Part shown: piece by piece, positions 18,999 through 31,659 of the stretch
How positions within the stretch are numbered: the stretch's first letter is position 1
How the letters are laid out: every line of letters starts with the position of its first letter
From: Micromussa lordhowensis
Lineage: Eukaryota; Cnidaria; Anthozoa; Scleractinia; Lobophylliidae
DNA length: 64,000 bases
Assembly (NCBI GenBank): GCA_964020085.1
Contig: OZ026596.1
Location: 9,470,739 to 9,534,738, forward strand
Reading direction: 5' to 3'
Made by a program: the position numbers and the translations under genes
The notes under the pieces: model-generated
The model's input: the letters and a program-made list of their open reading frames with translations, nothing else
Database searches by the model: none
What the model was told of the DNA's origin: nothing

Positions 18999-21720
18999 CT
19001 ATGAAACCTCAGAGTTTTCACTCGTTGTCACTATTTCAGGATCATTTACATCATATACTGGTTCATCATTGTCTTTCCACAACGCTTGAGGCACCGATGC
19101 TAACAATTCTGTCGGAAACCAATGAATTGCCGAGTCATTGAAAATGTCGCTATGGTAAAACGTGTTGGGAATTGGTGCTTCCGTCATGTATGGGAGAATC
19201 TAAAGGGTCCGTGAAGGAAAGTTTATCTACAAATGAAGTTTCTAAGCATAAAGTACTACAACAGTTATTTCTCCAAAGTTCACAAGTGACATGGAAAACT
19301 ACTTCTTTTCACTGAAAATAGTTGCACGACTGACCAAAGAATGACTGCGAAGAAGCCTAAATGGATTTGTTGACAACATTGTCAAACAATCAGATGCCGT
19401 AAACTGGCCCTTATAAGCCCTGCCGCTTATAACCCCCTTCGGTTATAGACCCATCTACCTGTAAACAAACTACAAAGTATCACTTCCCATTATTCCGCTT
19501 AAAAGTCCCCCAGATATAAGCCCGTCCGTTTATAAGCCCCTTCCGAAACCCCTTACGAAGTTGTAGAAGCCCAGAGCTTAGACGCGACCAGTTCACGATA
19601 TGCCGACATTGTGCGAATACAACTCCTTGCGACTCGTGGAAGTGCTGGGCGCACTAACAAGTATGACATACATGTAGCTAAAACTAAAAAATACGCTCTT
19701 CTCATGACTTAAGCCGTGCAATGGATTCCCATGGCAGACATAAAAAATGCATCGCAATGTCACTGTCCAGCCGAGTGGTTCTACAAAACACATACTAAAC
19801 AGAAAGCTACACAAAAGCGGACTCGTGCCCAGCAGTCTCTTGTGAGAAAATATCATTGAGATGCAGGGAGGAGTGTTCTCTCCTTTCTGTAACAGAGTGA
19901 TTTTCATTGACCTTTCCATGATCCCTTGCATCTGATAACTGACGAGTCGGACATGAAAGTATTTAAGGAAAAGGATACGTTGTAGATATAAGGTGCTTCA
20001 GTTCTCAGTTGTCTTGAAGGCAATCTGTAGCAAACAACACAAACAAGATTATGTCCACTGATGTTCAATATTAAAGTTGAAGTCTGTTGTTACAGTGAAA
20101 CTTACCGGTAGCAGCTGAATCTGCAAAGGGGTAGCCTACGTGTAGCCGTACCCACCCCCCGAGGAAAAACGGGAGGGAGGGAACGTCGAAGCTAGTAAAG
20201 GGGAGGGAACAAAGAAAGTAAACAGTTTCGCTATCAAAAAGTCAAGTTGTGTCTAGCATCTCTGTCAGTGCAATTTAAAAAATATATGACCTCCTTGGGA
20301 ATTAAGTCCATCTTTTGCATGTTGTGATATATCTCTGTGTGTGCCATAAAATGAGTGCTCCTAATGATATACCAACCAAATTTAGAGCCTATACAAGCAC
20401 GGATATCTAGTAACTGTGTAAAATCACATCTTTCCATTTTTTTGAAAGTAGTTCAGTTTGTGAGTAATGGAGGAAGTGCATTACTGTGTAAGTGCTAAAA
20501 AACGTAGCCAAATATTACAATTTATCACACAAAGGCCATACAGTTGAACCCTTAAAATCGGACACCTCCCGTAAGCTGACACTTAATGCCAGCTACATAC
20601 AGACGCTATATTTTAAACCTCCACACACATTCTGCATGCATACGTTCACACATTCGTTTGGACACCTCTCCTACAGTGTAAGCGGACACTTTTTTGTTCC
20701 TGAGGATCTCTGCTTCTTTGAGGTTTGACTGTACAAGAAAAAAATTAGCAAGCCCCACCTTTCTAGTAATTAGGGGTAGTATCGTAAGTGATGTAAGCTT
20801 TGTTAGTACGTAGTGTTAACATTGTGTTGTTGTATGTAGAAAAAAAAGTTAATAAAAACAATTGTAACAGGAAAAAAAAAAAGAAAAAAAAGCCCCACCT
20901 TTCTTGATAACTTGTGAACCTGTTTCCAAGAATAACAACATTGGATAATTCTGGAGCCCAGTTAGCCCAAAGAACACTGTTATAAAGAGGTTTACCACAA
21001 TGAAGCATGAAAAACAATGTTAAACTTTCCACTTTCCTCTTTCCTTCCTAAATCGGCAAATCAAATATAAAACACCAGTTCAGTAGCAAACACAATATAT
21101 TTCAGACTAATCTACTCTGATTTTGCCCTTTTTTTTCTTTCAGAAAGGTACACAGTAACCCAAGCTTTCCAAACCAAAACCGAGAACATGTTTTGAATAA
21201 TAAATAGCTCACCTAGTTTAAGTTATTTGCTTCTGTATCTCCTGTGTGTTTTTCTGGGCCAATTTTTACAAACAACTAACAATACAAACATTCCTCCCAA
21301 TACAAATATCTATCCTTTACCAGTGAGGTAGCACAGTTTGGACATCTTATTTTAAGCCTGGAGTACCTTTTAAATGTCTAAAATAAATAATTGCCTCCAA
21401 TTAACAAAAAAAGGCTCTATAACAGATAAATAGCAAATATTACAGTACACCACCCAGCCTTGTAAACTCCCAACTGAAATAACCATCTTGTTAGTTGTTA
21501 GTGTCAAGATAGTCACTTTCTTTTTATCTGACGAAATGCTCAAAAATAGAACTCATTTATTAATCAATGCATTTTTTCCTTCCTTTTCATTGGACAAGAG
21601 CCCACCACATGACCTGCAAATAACTGCCTACAAATAATGGTCTGCTTATGCATAAATATGAACACAAAACTGGAAATCCAACGATAAAACAATAATTATT
21701 GAACTTGGTTATCGCAAAAG

Positions 21721-21751
<31 letters not shown>

Positions 21752-24700
21752 TTATTTGCCTCAGCCTTCGGTTTCAGCAAAAAATCGATCTGCTCACCAG
21801 TGTCAAATCACGATATTTTGCTCAACCTTGTCTAATAAGTATTGTTCATTATTTGAGAACAAACATTTATTTACAATCCGAATTTGACCCTTTGCTGCTA
21901 TTGGTGATCTCCTGATGTTGGCTCTTTGTTGCTGTACTTTTATTAGTGGGCATCACACAGTATAAAAATATTGGAATACAATAGAACCTCTGTTAAGTGG
22001 CCACCAATTTAGGGGCTTCCCTTTGTTAAGCAGTCAGCTATCAAAGTCCCAAAAATGTTGTCAGTAAAATATTGTAAATAAAACCCCTACTAATCTCGAG
22101 GGTTTTTGGTTCCCCTTGCTCCTATCAATTATTAATACATGTAGTTTAATGGCTTTATTTTGGAAAGGCGATGACAGAAAAGAGTCCACCAACAAAAACA
22201 TTCAAACATTAATTTACGATTCAATGTTGCCTTTTAAACTTAAAGCATGTTTCTGTTTGAATATAGTGACTTTTCTTTTAAGCTTCATGCTAATACCTGA
22301 TGAACCCCAATTTAGCAGCCAACCCCTATCGAATGGCCAACCTCTGCCTCTCTGAGGCTCACCACTTAGCCTTAAGGCCTTACGGCGCAACAAGGACAGA
22401 TGAAGATGATGGCCACTTAGCAGGGGTGGATTGTTATTTTAATTTTAGATATCCAGGGTTTGTATGGGTCATGGAAAACCTGGAAAGTCATGGAATTTAT
22501 TATTTCAATTTCCAGGCCTGAAAAGTCATGGAATTTAAGTGAAGGTCATGGAAAGTCATGGAAAAGGCAATATGCATTCGAAAAAAAGGCAAAAAGATAA
22601 AAGACTGTAGGCATTATAATCATTATGCTGGGAAATATGTTGAATAAATGATTGTTTTGATACTATGGTGAGAACAACTGCTTAACATAGGTCATGGAAG
22701 ACTTGGAAAAGTCATGCAAAAAGGTCATGGAAAGTCATGAAATTTTAAAAGCTTCAAGGAGTACGAACCCTGATATCCTACCTCATTGTGTTCAATTAAA
22801 GAACATCCAAACTCTTCAACCAAATTTTTATCATCTAGTGAAAAATGAGGTTCATAAACGAAACACTGGCCAGTTATCTGGAAACAAAAATGCACCTAAA
22901 TATCCTGCGGACATAATTATTTCCAAAGTATGCATCAAAGTTGTGTAGAACAGAACTTTATGATTTATATGTAGGACAACATCTGGTCAGAAAGCATACA
23001 CAAAATGCTGTACTTCTATGACACAATAGAAACAAAGAACTAGTACATGTACAAGCTGTTGACACGATGATGATACAGGCAAAGAGAAAATACAATTTGA
23101 TAAACATCCAACTGTGTCATTTGATTTTTTTCCATTTGGGTTTAGGGTTAGGGTTAGGCTACTAAATTACCAGGAACATATTATTGTGGAAACATAATAC
23201 ATTATTTGGTAAAATGTTTCATGCAATGTGTCTTGCAGTTGCTAGAAACGTTGTTGGGCAAGTTTCTTTGAATTTCTTTTTATGCAACCATGCCTAAGAA
23301 CTGTAGTCACAGTCACAGTAAGTGCTGTCTTCTGCTCAGTTCAGAAAATAATCATACAATTATATAACCACCAGCCTGGTTAAAACTCATTGATAACTTG
23401 CTCTAACTATCCATTACCTGAAGAAACTCCTTCAACAACAACAAAAATGCAAACTGGTATCTGGCTATAGGACATGAGGTTAATTTTCCAATTCCATAAC
23501 AAACAATATCAGTGAAAGGTTCCTGTGGGATAACTTTGGTATTTGGTATTTCAGACTCTGCTGTATTGGAGGTATTATCCACATAATGGCCATTACAAAA
23601 CAATTCTAAAAGGTAATACAAAAGTATCAAAGTTAATATTATCTTCAGAAAAAGTTTATCAATAGATCATTTTCACTGTCACGCAATAAAAAAATAAATC
23701 GAAAACTATCCAGTGGAAAAAGCTAAGAAATTGTGATGTTATAGAAGATATAAAAATAACACACTTCTCCAAGTTTGAGCCCTGTGCATTTCCCCAAACT
23801 TCAGATATTCGTCGAAATGTTTCGCAGAAATTTACAGAGCCCAGTATGAAAATGCCATATTGGTGTACCTCCATGGTACACCAATATGGCGGCCGGAAAA
23901 TAGTGTAAACATCTGGAACTTACTTTGGCTTTCTAGGCGACTGATTATCAGTACTGAAAAATCAAGTATTTACATAAGCACTTTTCCTAAAGCTCTAGCT
24001 TCTAACAGGGCTCAAAATCATGAGATAAGTATATATTTTTCAACAAATTTGATCGTAGCCTTGTGTCACGCACCACCATAACCCGGAAATTCAAAATGCT
24101 CTGGTTTCCAAACGAAGCACGCTATTGAGCTGTAAAGTTGTAAACAGATATAAATATGTCACCTCTTATACCTGATGAGGATGAAAACTTTGGTGGATCT
24201 TTAGTTTTAGATTTTAGAAAGTGATGACGTCACGTGAAAACGATCTATAAGTTATCAGGAGTTTAAGTAGAGCCAGACATGTCATTCTTTGTGGCAGAAC
24301 CATTTCAACCACAGTCCACTGCTAGTAAAGTTAAGGTTAAGTCTGCATACAAGCCAAGTGGTCCACCAGGCCAGAGCTTATCCTGGTTTCTGTAGCCTGA
24401 CTTGACTAGGAGTACTATGAGTTACCCCCAGCATTAAGTTCGCCAGCACCCATTCATACACTTGGTTGGAGAGAGGCACTGTGAGAGTAATTTCCCAAGA
24501 ACACAATGCAATGTCCCCGGCCATGGCTCGAACCCAGACCACTCGATCCCAAGACGAGTGCACTAACCATGAGGTCATCAGCAAAATAATTGTTAAATCT
24601 TGAAATATCATCATCTATCTTGCCTGGATCCACATAACGAGAGTGAGAATTCTAGGGGGGAGAGAGGGGGTGACTCTCATATGAAAATGTACGCATTATG

Positions 24701-25344
24701 CTCCTTGTCTTGCTTAAGGGTGTACATCAAGGATTTTGGTCGCACTTAAGAAGTTCTGGACAAAACAGCACTAGTTTTAACTGTCAAATATTATTATCCT
24801 TTAAGGTGCCCTCAAAAACCTTTTCTGTTTTTAAGTGATATCTTTTAGCGCTCAAATAATGATTGAGCCACGCCCAGATTAATCTCCTTTAGTGTTTAAT
24901 TCAAATTTTCCAACGAGCATTCCAGAAGTCCACCCTCCACTCCCCTGTGAGGTCTTTAGCAAGGCTTTTGAGATTTTGAAAGATCGTTGTGACAGTACAA
25001 AATCGATCTTACCTCGGACACTTGTAAAAAAGTCACTTCCTGAAACTTCCGCTCTGTTTGAAGAAATCAGCTATTTTACTTGATTTGCTACTTATCGAAT
25101 CAAATGCCAAACATAAGCTTAAGCTTAATCTACTATTCAAAATATCAAATTATTACAAAAATAAACCTTTTTCATGCCTGCATTTTTCGATTTTCGTCCT
25201 TAATTCATTCGCATCGCATATTGTTGTTTCGTAGTTCGTTCGGCTGTTCCACAGCCTTGTACAAGATCCGTTTTTCTCTTTGTAGTTTCTGCATTTGTAA
25301 GAACCCTTTCTTCTCTTTACAACTTGAAAGCCGTCATCCGCCAT
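18999..25344 (-). CDS. SRRD: SRR1-like protein, 7 exons
   Basis: Exons (5' to 3'): 25344-25157, 25053-25013, 23605-23418, 22877-22782, 21047-20899, 20024-19979, 19199-18999. All have GT-AG borders, the phases close, and the total is 302 aa (human about 339). The SRR1 domain is seen as a VCYGIGKL start in exon 3, then ARYQFAFLLLLKE, a VYEPHFS stretch in exon 4, FFMLHCG and VVILGNRF in exon 5, and the terminal DIFNDSAIHWFP in exon 7. SRR1 proteins were linked to circadian light signalling in plants; in animals they are tied to haem and rhythm control, and the biochemistry is unclear. The N-terminus (residues 1-60) is basic and variable. The start ATG overlaps a CCGCCATTTTG YY1-like site. Confidence 0.9.
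20541..20731. mobile_element. Pogo/Tigger-like MITE with TA target duplication
   Basis: The ends are CAGTTGAACC and GGTTTGACTG, flanked by TA at 20539-20540 and 20732-20733. It is 191 bp, non-coding, and lies in SRRD intron 5. A related fragment is at about 15680 and a degenerate one near 21976. Confidence 0.65.
23138..23158 (+). repeat. Short interstitial telomere-like repeat
   Basis: Three TTAGGG units lie within SRRD intron 3. Confidence 0.7.
23854..23890. repeat. Perfect 16-bp hairpin
   Basis: GCCATATTGGTGTACC and its exact complement are separated by 5 bases. It is probably the centre of a miniature foldback element in SRRD intron 2. Confidence 0.75.
24325..24583 (-). mobile_element. 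tRNA-derived SINE, family S copy 1
   Basis: It matches 51838-52132. Read on the minus strand, the head carries an A-box-like TGGTTAGTGCACTC and a B-box-like GGGTTCGAGCC (both slightly changed), followed by the body ending TGCAGACTTAAC. An internal deletion removes the CTCCCCCC stretch. Lies in SRRD intron 2. Confidence 0.7.
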
Positions 25345-25857
25345 TTTGTTTTCCAAAATAGTTCCCAGATCTCTCACTACCGGCTCTATTCCCCAGTTTT
25401 CCCCAGTCACCTCGACTTGTCACATCAACATCAACACGGATCAACACGACGATTCAAGGCCCTCCCACTGTCAGTGTCAGATTTCCCTCACTCCCAACTT
25501 ATCGGAAAACAAGAGTGAGGTCTTAACGGGAAAATAAAGGTTTTGCCGTATCGACTGAGAGATCGATAACAAGGTCAATACAGCAAGGCCTCGGTTTGTT
25601 CAAGGTTATTAAGTTGTTTATTAGATGGCTTTCTGCTTTGGCTTTGCAGGCCCCCTATCGGCCCATGGGCATTACTGAAGAATTCGAATATGCCCTAGAA
25701 TAATTTATTAGCCAATCAGAGTGTGTGTTATACTGGCCAAAAACACAAGCTAAGCCATATAATGATACCCAATAACAAAACATGCTGATTTATATTTATC
25801 AAAACACAACATTACAGCTGAAATGTGCTTGTTCCAAATTATTTGTTCCCCAAGCAG
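25345..25857. other. SRRD upstream region
   Basis: No gene. The first 200 bp probably hold the SRRD promoter and 5' UTR. A CCAATCAG box is seen at about 25712. Nothing else is recognised. Confidence 0.4.
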
Positions 25858-26277
25858 AGCCCGGGGGGTGGGGGTACTCCCTATAATGGCCTACACGGGG
25901 AGGCTCCGCCCGAAAGGGGTACCTTTTTCAGGCTTCAGCTATATAAAAGGGTAGGGATTTCACAAGTTGAGGTATATAAAAGAGTAGGGAAATCGGTCAT
26001 TTAGGTATTTAGAAGGGCCTTTAATTAAAGTATTTCGAATAGACGCACTTATGGCTGTATCAGTTTATTTATTATGCACTAAATGAAAATGACAACAAGA
26101 AGGGCTTAGAAATGGGGTGCAGTGTTCTAAAGTAGGGGTACCTTTTCTCAATAAAACGTACCGGTATATAAAAGATGTACCTTTTCTGCCAAAATGGTAT
26201 ATAAAAGGGTAAGGGGTTGGACCTCGGGGCGGAGCCTTCCCATATTAAACTTTGTTAAGTACCCCCCTCTCCCCGGG
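25858..26277 (-). repeat. Repeat family P, copy 2
   Basis: This is the inverted counterpart of 11698-12090. It carries four TATATAAAAG-type units (about 25941, 25975, 26164, 26200) and GGAGGCTCCGCCC near each end. Confidence 0.75.
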
Positions 26278-27386
26278 AAGCAGAGCTTATGTTGCCACAT
26301 GGTCAGCAAAGTTGGACAGCTCATGACTATTTTTATTTTTTTTATTTACAGGTTAAGAAGAACAACTTCTGGTGGTCTTTTTGCTGACAGTTGACCAACA
26401 GGAACAGATGGCAATCTGTAGACTGACCGTTCACTGTCTGGTGCAGTCAGATGACAAGTTTACCAACTATCGAGATAGTTATTGTCCACTGACAGGTTAT
26501 CGCAGGTGGCTTGACAGTCAGCCAAGAGTGAATGCAGTGCAAAAGAAAGGCACACACACAAAAAAAATAACACAAAAATCTGTTTAATAATAGTTAATTT
26601 CTTCTCCTGTCCTTTTTCTTGCTCTCCACAGCCTTATGCTTATTGTGTCTATGTTTTGTGCTCTTTGCTCTGGTCCACTAAACCACATGTCCTTCAGAGT
26701 TATATACACATTCCATATTTGTTCAGAAACATTCTCACGGCCGTTCAATTTTCCTGGTGCCTGGCCCTAAACGAAACTCCTGAATTACAGGAAAAAGTTA
26801 AAAAAAAGGTATCCACATTTGTGCCAAGTGTGCTAAAATAAGTACAAGAAAAATATTATATACAAATATAAGGGCAGTTCCATAGGTTTACTAAAATCAT
26901 GCTAGCACATTAACCAAAGATCCTTGAGCAGTTGAAGCAAAATGTTATTTTGTTTCAGAAAAGACAATAAAATATTAACATTTATTTAACATCAATATTT
27001 CCTAAATAGTAACTTAGAAATATTTTTTTCTGATTTGGGAAATGCAAACGTTCAAGTTTTATTTCTTAAAGAACGAATAAAAACTAATAATGGCTAAAAC
27101 TTTAAAAGTTTCTGTAGAAATATATTACATACTTTAAATCAGGTCTTAACATTAAGGTGAACAAATTGCAAACAGAGTGCGCACTTACTTACAAGGAAAA
27201 TTATATGACCCGAAAAAAGACATTGTGTTTCAATGTAGCTACCTAAACCTGAAGACTTGAAGTATTTTGGAAGAAATATCTTAAGTTATCTCTCTTGAAT
27301 AACACGTCATGTCCATTCCTATTTACAATCATTTAAAAACTGGAGAAATTAGAGTTCTTAGAAGATACAGTATACATGAATGTCTG
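26278..27386. other. Downstream flank of DCTPP1
   Basis: AT-rich sequence, likely the DCTPP1 3' UTR and beyond. A short stretch at 26385-26525 has CTGACAGTTGACC/GGCTTGACAGTCAG-like inverted ends. No exon with matched phase was found. Confidence 0.4.
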
Positions 27387-28824
27387 TCACGGGTTAAAAG
27401 AGTTCATTTCCTTGTATTCTGTGTATTTCTTGCTTGATCCCTTGACCAGATGTGCAGGATATTTCTTGGAATTTACAGCTATTTTTGCGACCACTTCCTG
27501 AGGAAGATCAACATGGCATTTTTCTGCCAGTCTGACCAGGTAAACTAGTACATCACTAAGTTCTTGAGCGAGATGATGCTTCTCTTTGGGAGTCCAATCT
27601 GGAAGAAGCAATTCACAAAATTAATTATAGCTGAAGTGCTTATGTTTTCTTTTTCAATTTAACCTTTTGCACAACAACAACACCTTGTTACTAGTTTAAA
27701 AGTTCTATACAATTAATTAATTAATTCATGACAAAATGGCCAAATTTCTTATCTTGTTGCTGAAAACTAACCTGGAAGACCCTCCTGTACCTCTCCTTTC
27801 CACTGGCTGTAAAATGTAAAAATATCAATAGTTACTGTACTTCAGTGAGTTTTTGTTCACATTGATGAAGAGTCAAACTAGAAACAACAGAAAACAAGAT
27901 ATTATAGGAAAGAAAAGCAATAAACCATGGCCGCAATCTAATTACTGTCTCATATGTGGATACTTACAACAAGGGCTGAAACAATCTAATGTTCATATGT
28001 CTTACAGAATCAATACATTGCTTGAAAAAAGAGGCCCACCTTATAAATAATTTAAATCCCCTAGTTCCAATAATTATATATTTATAGTTTTAATGAACTA
28101 TCAAATTCTTGGAAAATAGCTTTAAGTTTAAAATCCTTTTCCAGTAAATAGCACTATTGTCTCATTTAATTTTTTTTCTCTTTAGAAACCATGCCTAAGG
28201 CAGGGTCATACTGTGCATTTTTCATAGTCGAGTACAGTCATCAAGGAGAAAGGTCTCTGCATGTTATGAAATTTTCGTGGGAGCTTAATTTCACAGATTT
28301 TGGATTTTTCAAGTTTTGGGGGAACAAATTTTCGGGAATTTGGATTGCTGACTTTACTCCTGGGAATAAGGTTTTGTGGATTTCATGTACAGTACTTGAA
28401 AGTAACTAAAATGGAAGCCATATAGCAATTTCTCTGTTTACTGTAACTTTTTAAATTCAATCTTTTGTCAACTTGCGTTTACAATTCAAAGTGGGTAATA
28501 TAATATATATTATTATTCAACAAATTGTAACACTATCCAAATATGGTCATGATGCTCTTGATATCTGTCATCCATACGTAACAGATATCCGGCGGTATAC
28601 GTAGCTTCGTACGTGGGAAGAAAAAGTGAAGTGAGAAAATGTTGACAGAGAGATTTACAAGGATTTAGGCTGTTTTGTTATCAATTTGTTGAATAATAAA
28701 ACAATTATCCTGCTCAATCTCGAGGAATATTGTCTGATTTTAGCCGACTCGGCCTACGGCAATTTTGCAGGATAATTGTTAAATATACGGCATTTATATA
28801 GCGCTTTATCCCGACACTCAAAGT

Positions 28825-28855
<31 letters not shown>

Positions 28856-31403
28856 AACTGCTTATTTAGGTGCAAATTGCAGCCACGCAGTTCACAATCT
28901 TTTTAGAGAGAATAATAGGATACACAGGTACCCCCATAACAGAATAAGTGATAAACCATCACACCAGGGACAACGTCCCCTACTCTTTTCAAACAGTGTG
29001 TGGGTTCTTTAACGTTCCACACCAGTACTGTAAGACAGGGCCTACGGTTTATCATCCTCATCCGAGAAGACTGGTTACACCAGTATGATTGATACTGCAG
29101 TGCAATCAACACATATGGATTGCAGAGTAACATACAGAGTTGTCTTCACAGAGTTAATTGCATTACTGTAATTATTGTAAAAAAATATGCCAGGTTGTGT
29201 TTGCCACCAATTTCATTAAAATTCAGAAAATTATGTTAATAAAAGGAGTTAATTTTCATGGAATTTTTACAGGATTTAATTTTCCGAAATTGATGAAAAA
29301 TAAATTAGATCCCACAAAAATTTCATGCCACACGGTAGGCAGTTTGTGGAGAAAGGAAATTTTATTTTTAGGGATGCAGAAATGCTCTTTCCTAGGTTTT
29401 CTAGGATATAATTTCATGAATCAAAACATGAGAAAAAGTTCAGGACTATTTAGAAACTTTATAATTTGTTTATACGCTGAGGTTTGGGATAAAAATTATT
29501 TATAGAGTAGAGGCCATCAAACCATCCAATCCAATTATTAAAGAGGCTTTTTTCGCTTATAAATATAACCAGGGCTCGAAAAAAGTGCCGTCCGGTCGTC
29601 CAGGACAAGTAGATTCTCCTTCTGGGCAAGTAATTTTTCATTCTCACTTGCCCAATGGGCAAGGGATCAGGCAGGTTGTCCACCAACTGAGTCATTAAAA
29701 GAGCAAGCTAATACTTGTAAAGGACAAGCAAAATGCAAGGGCTACTTTTCCCAAGGGCAAGCTGGAATTCAAGTTTTTTTCGAACCCTGAGAACTATTTT
29801 TTTTCTGGAATTTCGAAGGAATGCATATGTGTACAAGTATACAGTGTATGGTCACTGTGCCCCTGAATTGACTATGCGTAGGCATGGTGTGAAGTTGAAA
29901 ACAAGTTTCTGTCAGTCATAAAGACTCTTCAAAAGTTTTTCACACAAGATAATGAGATTGTAATCAAAAGCACTTACAATAACTCAGCCACTTCTCCAAC
30001 TTCTCCAACCTGCAAAATAGCATGTTGGTAAGTAAAAAAATATATACATAGCAAATATATACAACACACTGGTAACCTCATAACAAGCTCTTTGTAGTCA
30101 CTTAAAAAGTTCAATAGCAGGGTTTTTTATTCACAAGGATGAAATTTCGGTGACAAAGAGTTTTTGTACATAATTTGCAGTTTAGTTTCAAGGATTAATT
30201 GACACTGAAAAGTGCCTGTTATTGTCTGTTAACAAATTACAGAGAAACATTGGTTACAGTTCATGGCTGATGCTGTCCTAAAGGGCAAAGTGCAGGCAAG
30301 CAAATGGGAAAGAAGACTTAACAAAACAAATGCACTTTTTGGATCACAACATATTTTGCAAAACTATACCATACCAAAATGTGATTATAGTAACTTATTT
30401 CAATTATAACATCAGGGTGCATTCCTTCGGGGTGATCTGGATCAGGATCAGTGATCCAAGATCTGCCTTGATCATGGTGCATCAAACGAACCGATGAATC
30501 CACTCTGGTCATGGATTCATTTGATGCAACATGATCCAGACAGATCTTGGATCACTGATCCTGATCCATAACACCCAAAAGGAACGCACCATAACACAAT
30601 TTAAATCTTTGCACTTTTCAAGGGAGAGAAAAAACTGGGAATTAATAGAAATTTCCGGGAGACATACAGCCTGGAAATGGTAACCAACAGTCATATGAAT
30701 GATTCATGCAGAGACCACTCTGCCATGTATAAAAGTATTGAAGATCCTCCAAATTAACTTAATCCTATTAATAAATATTAATAAGCCTTTGATAGATCTT
30801 TGATACCCCGGGATAGCAAATTGAACGTTCCGAAATTGAACTCAATCGAACAAGATGGAATAAAGGGCGTAGCATCAACAGCCAAAAGAAACGGTCCTTG
30901 CACTCCTAAACGATCAAAAAACTCTCGAGCACATGAAAAAGATGACGGTTCCAGTCTCTGAGGAATCAAGTATAGCAGTCAAACTATTTTACATGTATAT
31001 AATGTAGACAGTGAAGGGCCGCCAATTCTTTCACGAATTTCGATTGGGTTCGATTGCCCATATTTGTTTTTGTGTGAGTACGATTTGGTTCAAAACTCAA
31101 TCGAACTGGGTTCGATTGGGTTCGATTTGCTACACCGGGTTGATATTTAAATTACCATTGCAAGCACAAGATTCCTGGGCTGGTGAAATTGATCCCAATC
31201 CCTTTCCTTTGCAAACGCAGACTGCATCTGTCGACTTAGATGAACAAGACACTGTTAATTCAAGTTAAAAATACAGCGAAAGTTTTCATCTCGAAATAAT
31301 TCCGAAGCAAGCGTTCCATTCGACGCGCGTTGCCTGCAGCTTACATTTTCTCCAGGGAGGGCTCTTCGCTGAATCGAAAAGTGTTCTCTTCTTGAACATC
31401 CAT
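27387..31403 (-). CDS. DCTPP1: dCTP pyrophosphatase 1, 5 exons
   Basis: Exons: 31403-31345, 31234-31156, 30009-29978, 27806-27772, 27598-27387. The total is 138 aa and all phases close. This all-alpha MazG-type enzyme hydrolyses dCTP and modified dCTPs to the monophosphate plus pyrophosphate, cleaning the nucleotide pool. The metal-binding motif is visible: Glu49/Glu52 in VGEVGEVAELFQW and Glu81/Asp84 in QELSDVL. The substrate-side ERDWDQFHQPRNL is in exon 2 and the conserved KYPAHLVKGSSKKYTEYK end is in exon 5. It is shorter than the human protein (170 aa) because the C-terminal tail is missing. It is head-to-head with UQCR10, 256 bp apart. The acceptor of exon 2 (CTAAG) was chosen to keep phase and the conserved Ile-Arg. 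Confidence 0.93.
28500..28760. repeat. Foldback repeat in DCTPP1 intron 4
   Basis: TATTATTCAACAAATTG at about 28508 pairs with CAATTTGTTGAATAATA at about 28681. GGATAATTGT copies follow to 28780. Confidence 0.55.
28790..29110 (+). repeat. Repeat family G, copy 2 (longer)
   Basis: This shares the GCTTTACAACACTTTGTGGG core with 17370-17500. It continues with GTGTGTGGGTTCTTTAACGT and a conserved end near 29060. Lies in DCTPP1 intron 4. Confidence 0.65.
29571..29790. repeat. MITE with GGGCTCGAAAAAA/TTTTTTCGAACCC ends
   Basis: The terminal inverted repeats are imperfect. Inside are several GGGCAAG/CTTGCCC stretches. Non-coding, DCTPP1 intron 4. Confidence 0.55.
30415..30592. mobile_element. hAT-like MITE, GATCC-rich
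   Basis: The ends GGTGCATTCCTTCGGGGTGA and the near complement ending AAGGAACGCACC are inverted over about 65 bp. Flanks ATAACATC and ATAACACA agree at 6 of 8 bases, in keeping with an 8-bp duplication. A half copy lies at 16680-16750. DCTPP1 intron 2. Confidence 0.65.
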
Positions 31404-31659
31404 GCCTTCGTCGTGATCTAAAGAGACATTAGACAACATGATCGACATCCGATCGCCCAAAAGTGTTAAAAGAAGTGAAAATGTAGCGGCGAAGGCTTGG
31501 AGAAGCATAAACTTGGCGCGAAGATGACGTCAAAATCCCATCAGACTTTGCAACTTGCTAATTTAACCATCGTCCTTTGCGAAATAAAAAGTCAGCAGCC
31601 GCCATCTTGCGCCACTAAGCCGGTGATAATATCAGCTTGTGAAGATTCACAGAGCAAGA
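31404..31659. promoter_or_regulatory. Shared DCTPP1/UQCR10 bidirectional promoter
   Basis: The 256 bp between the two ATGs contain a full CRE (TGACGTCA, 31525-31532) and a YY1 site GCCGCCATCTTG (31598-31609). No TATA box is seen. The layout is typical of divergent housekeeping genes. Confidence 0.65.
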
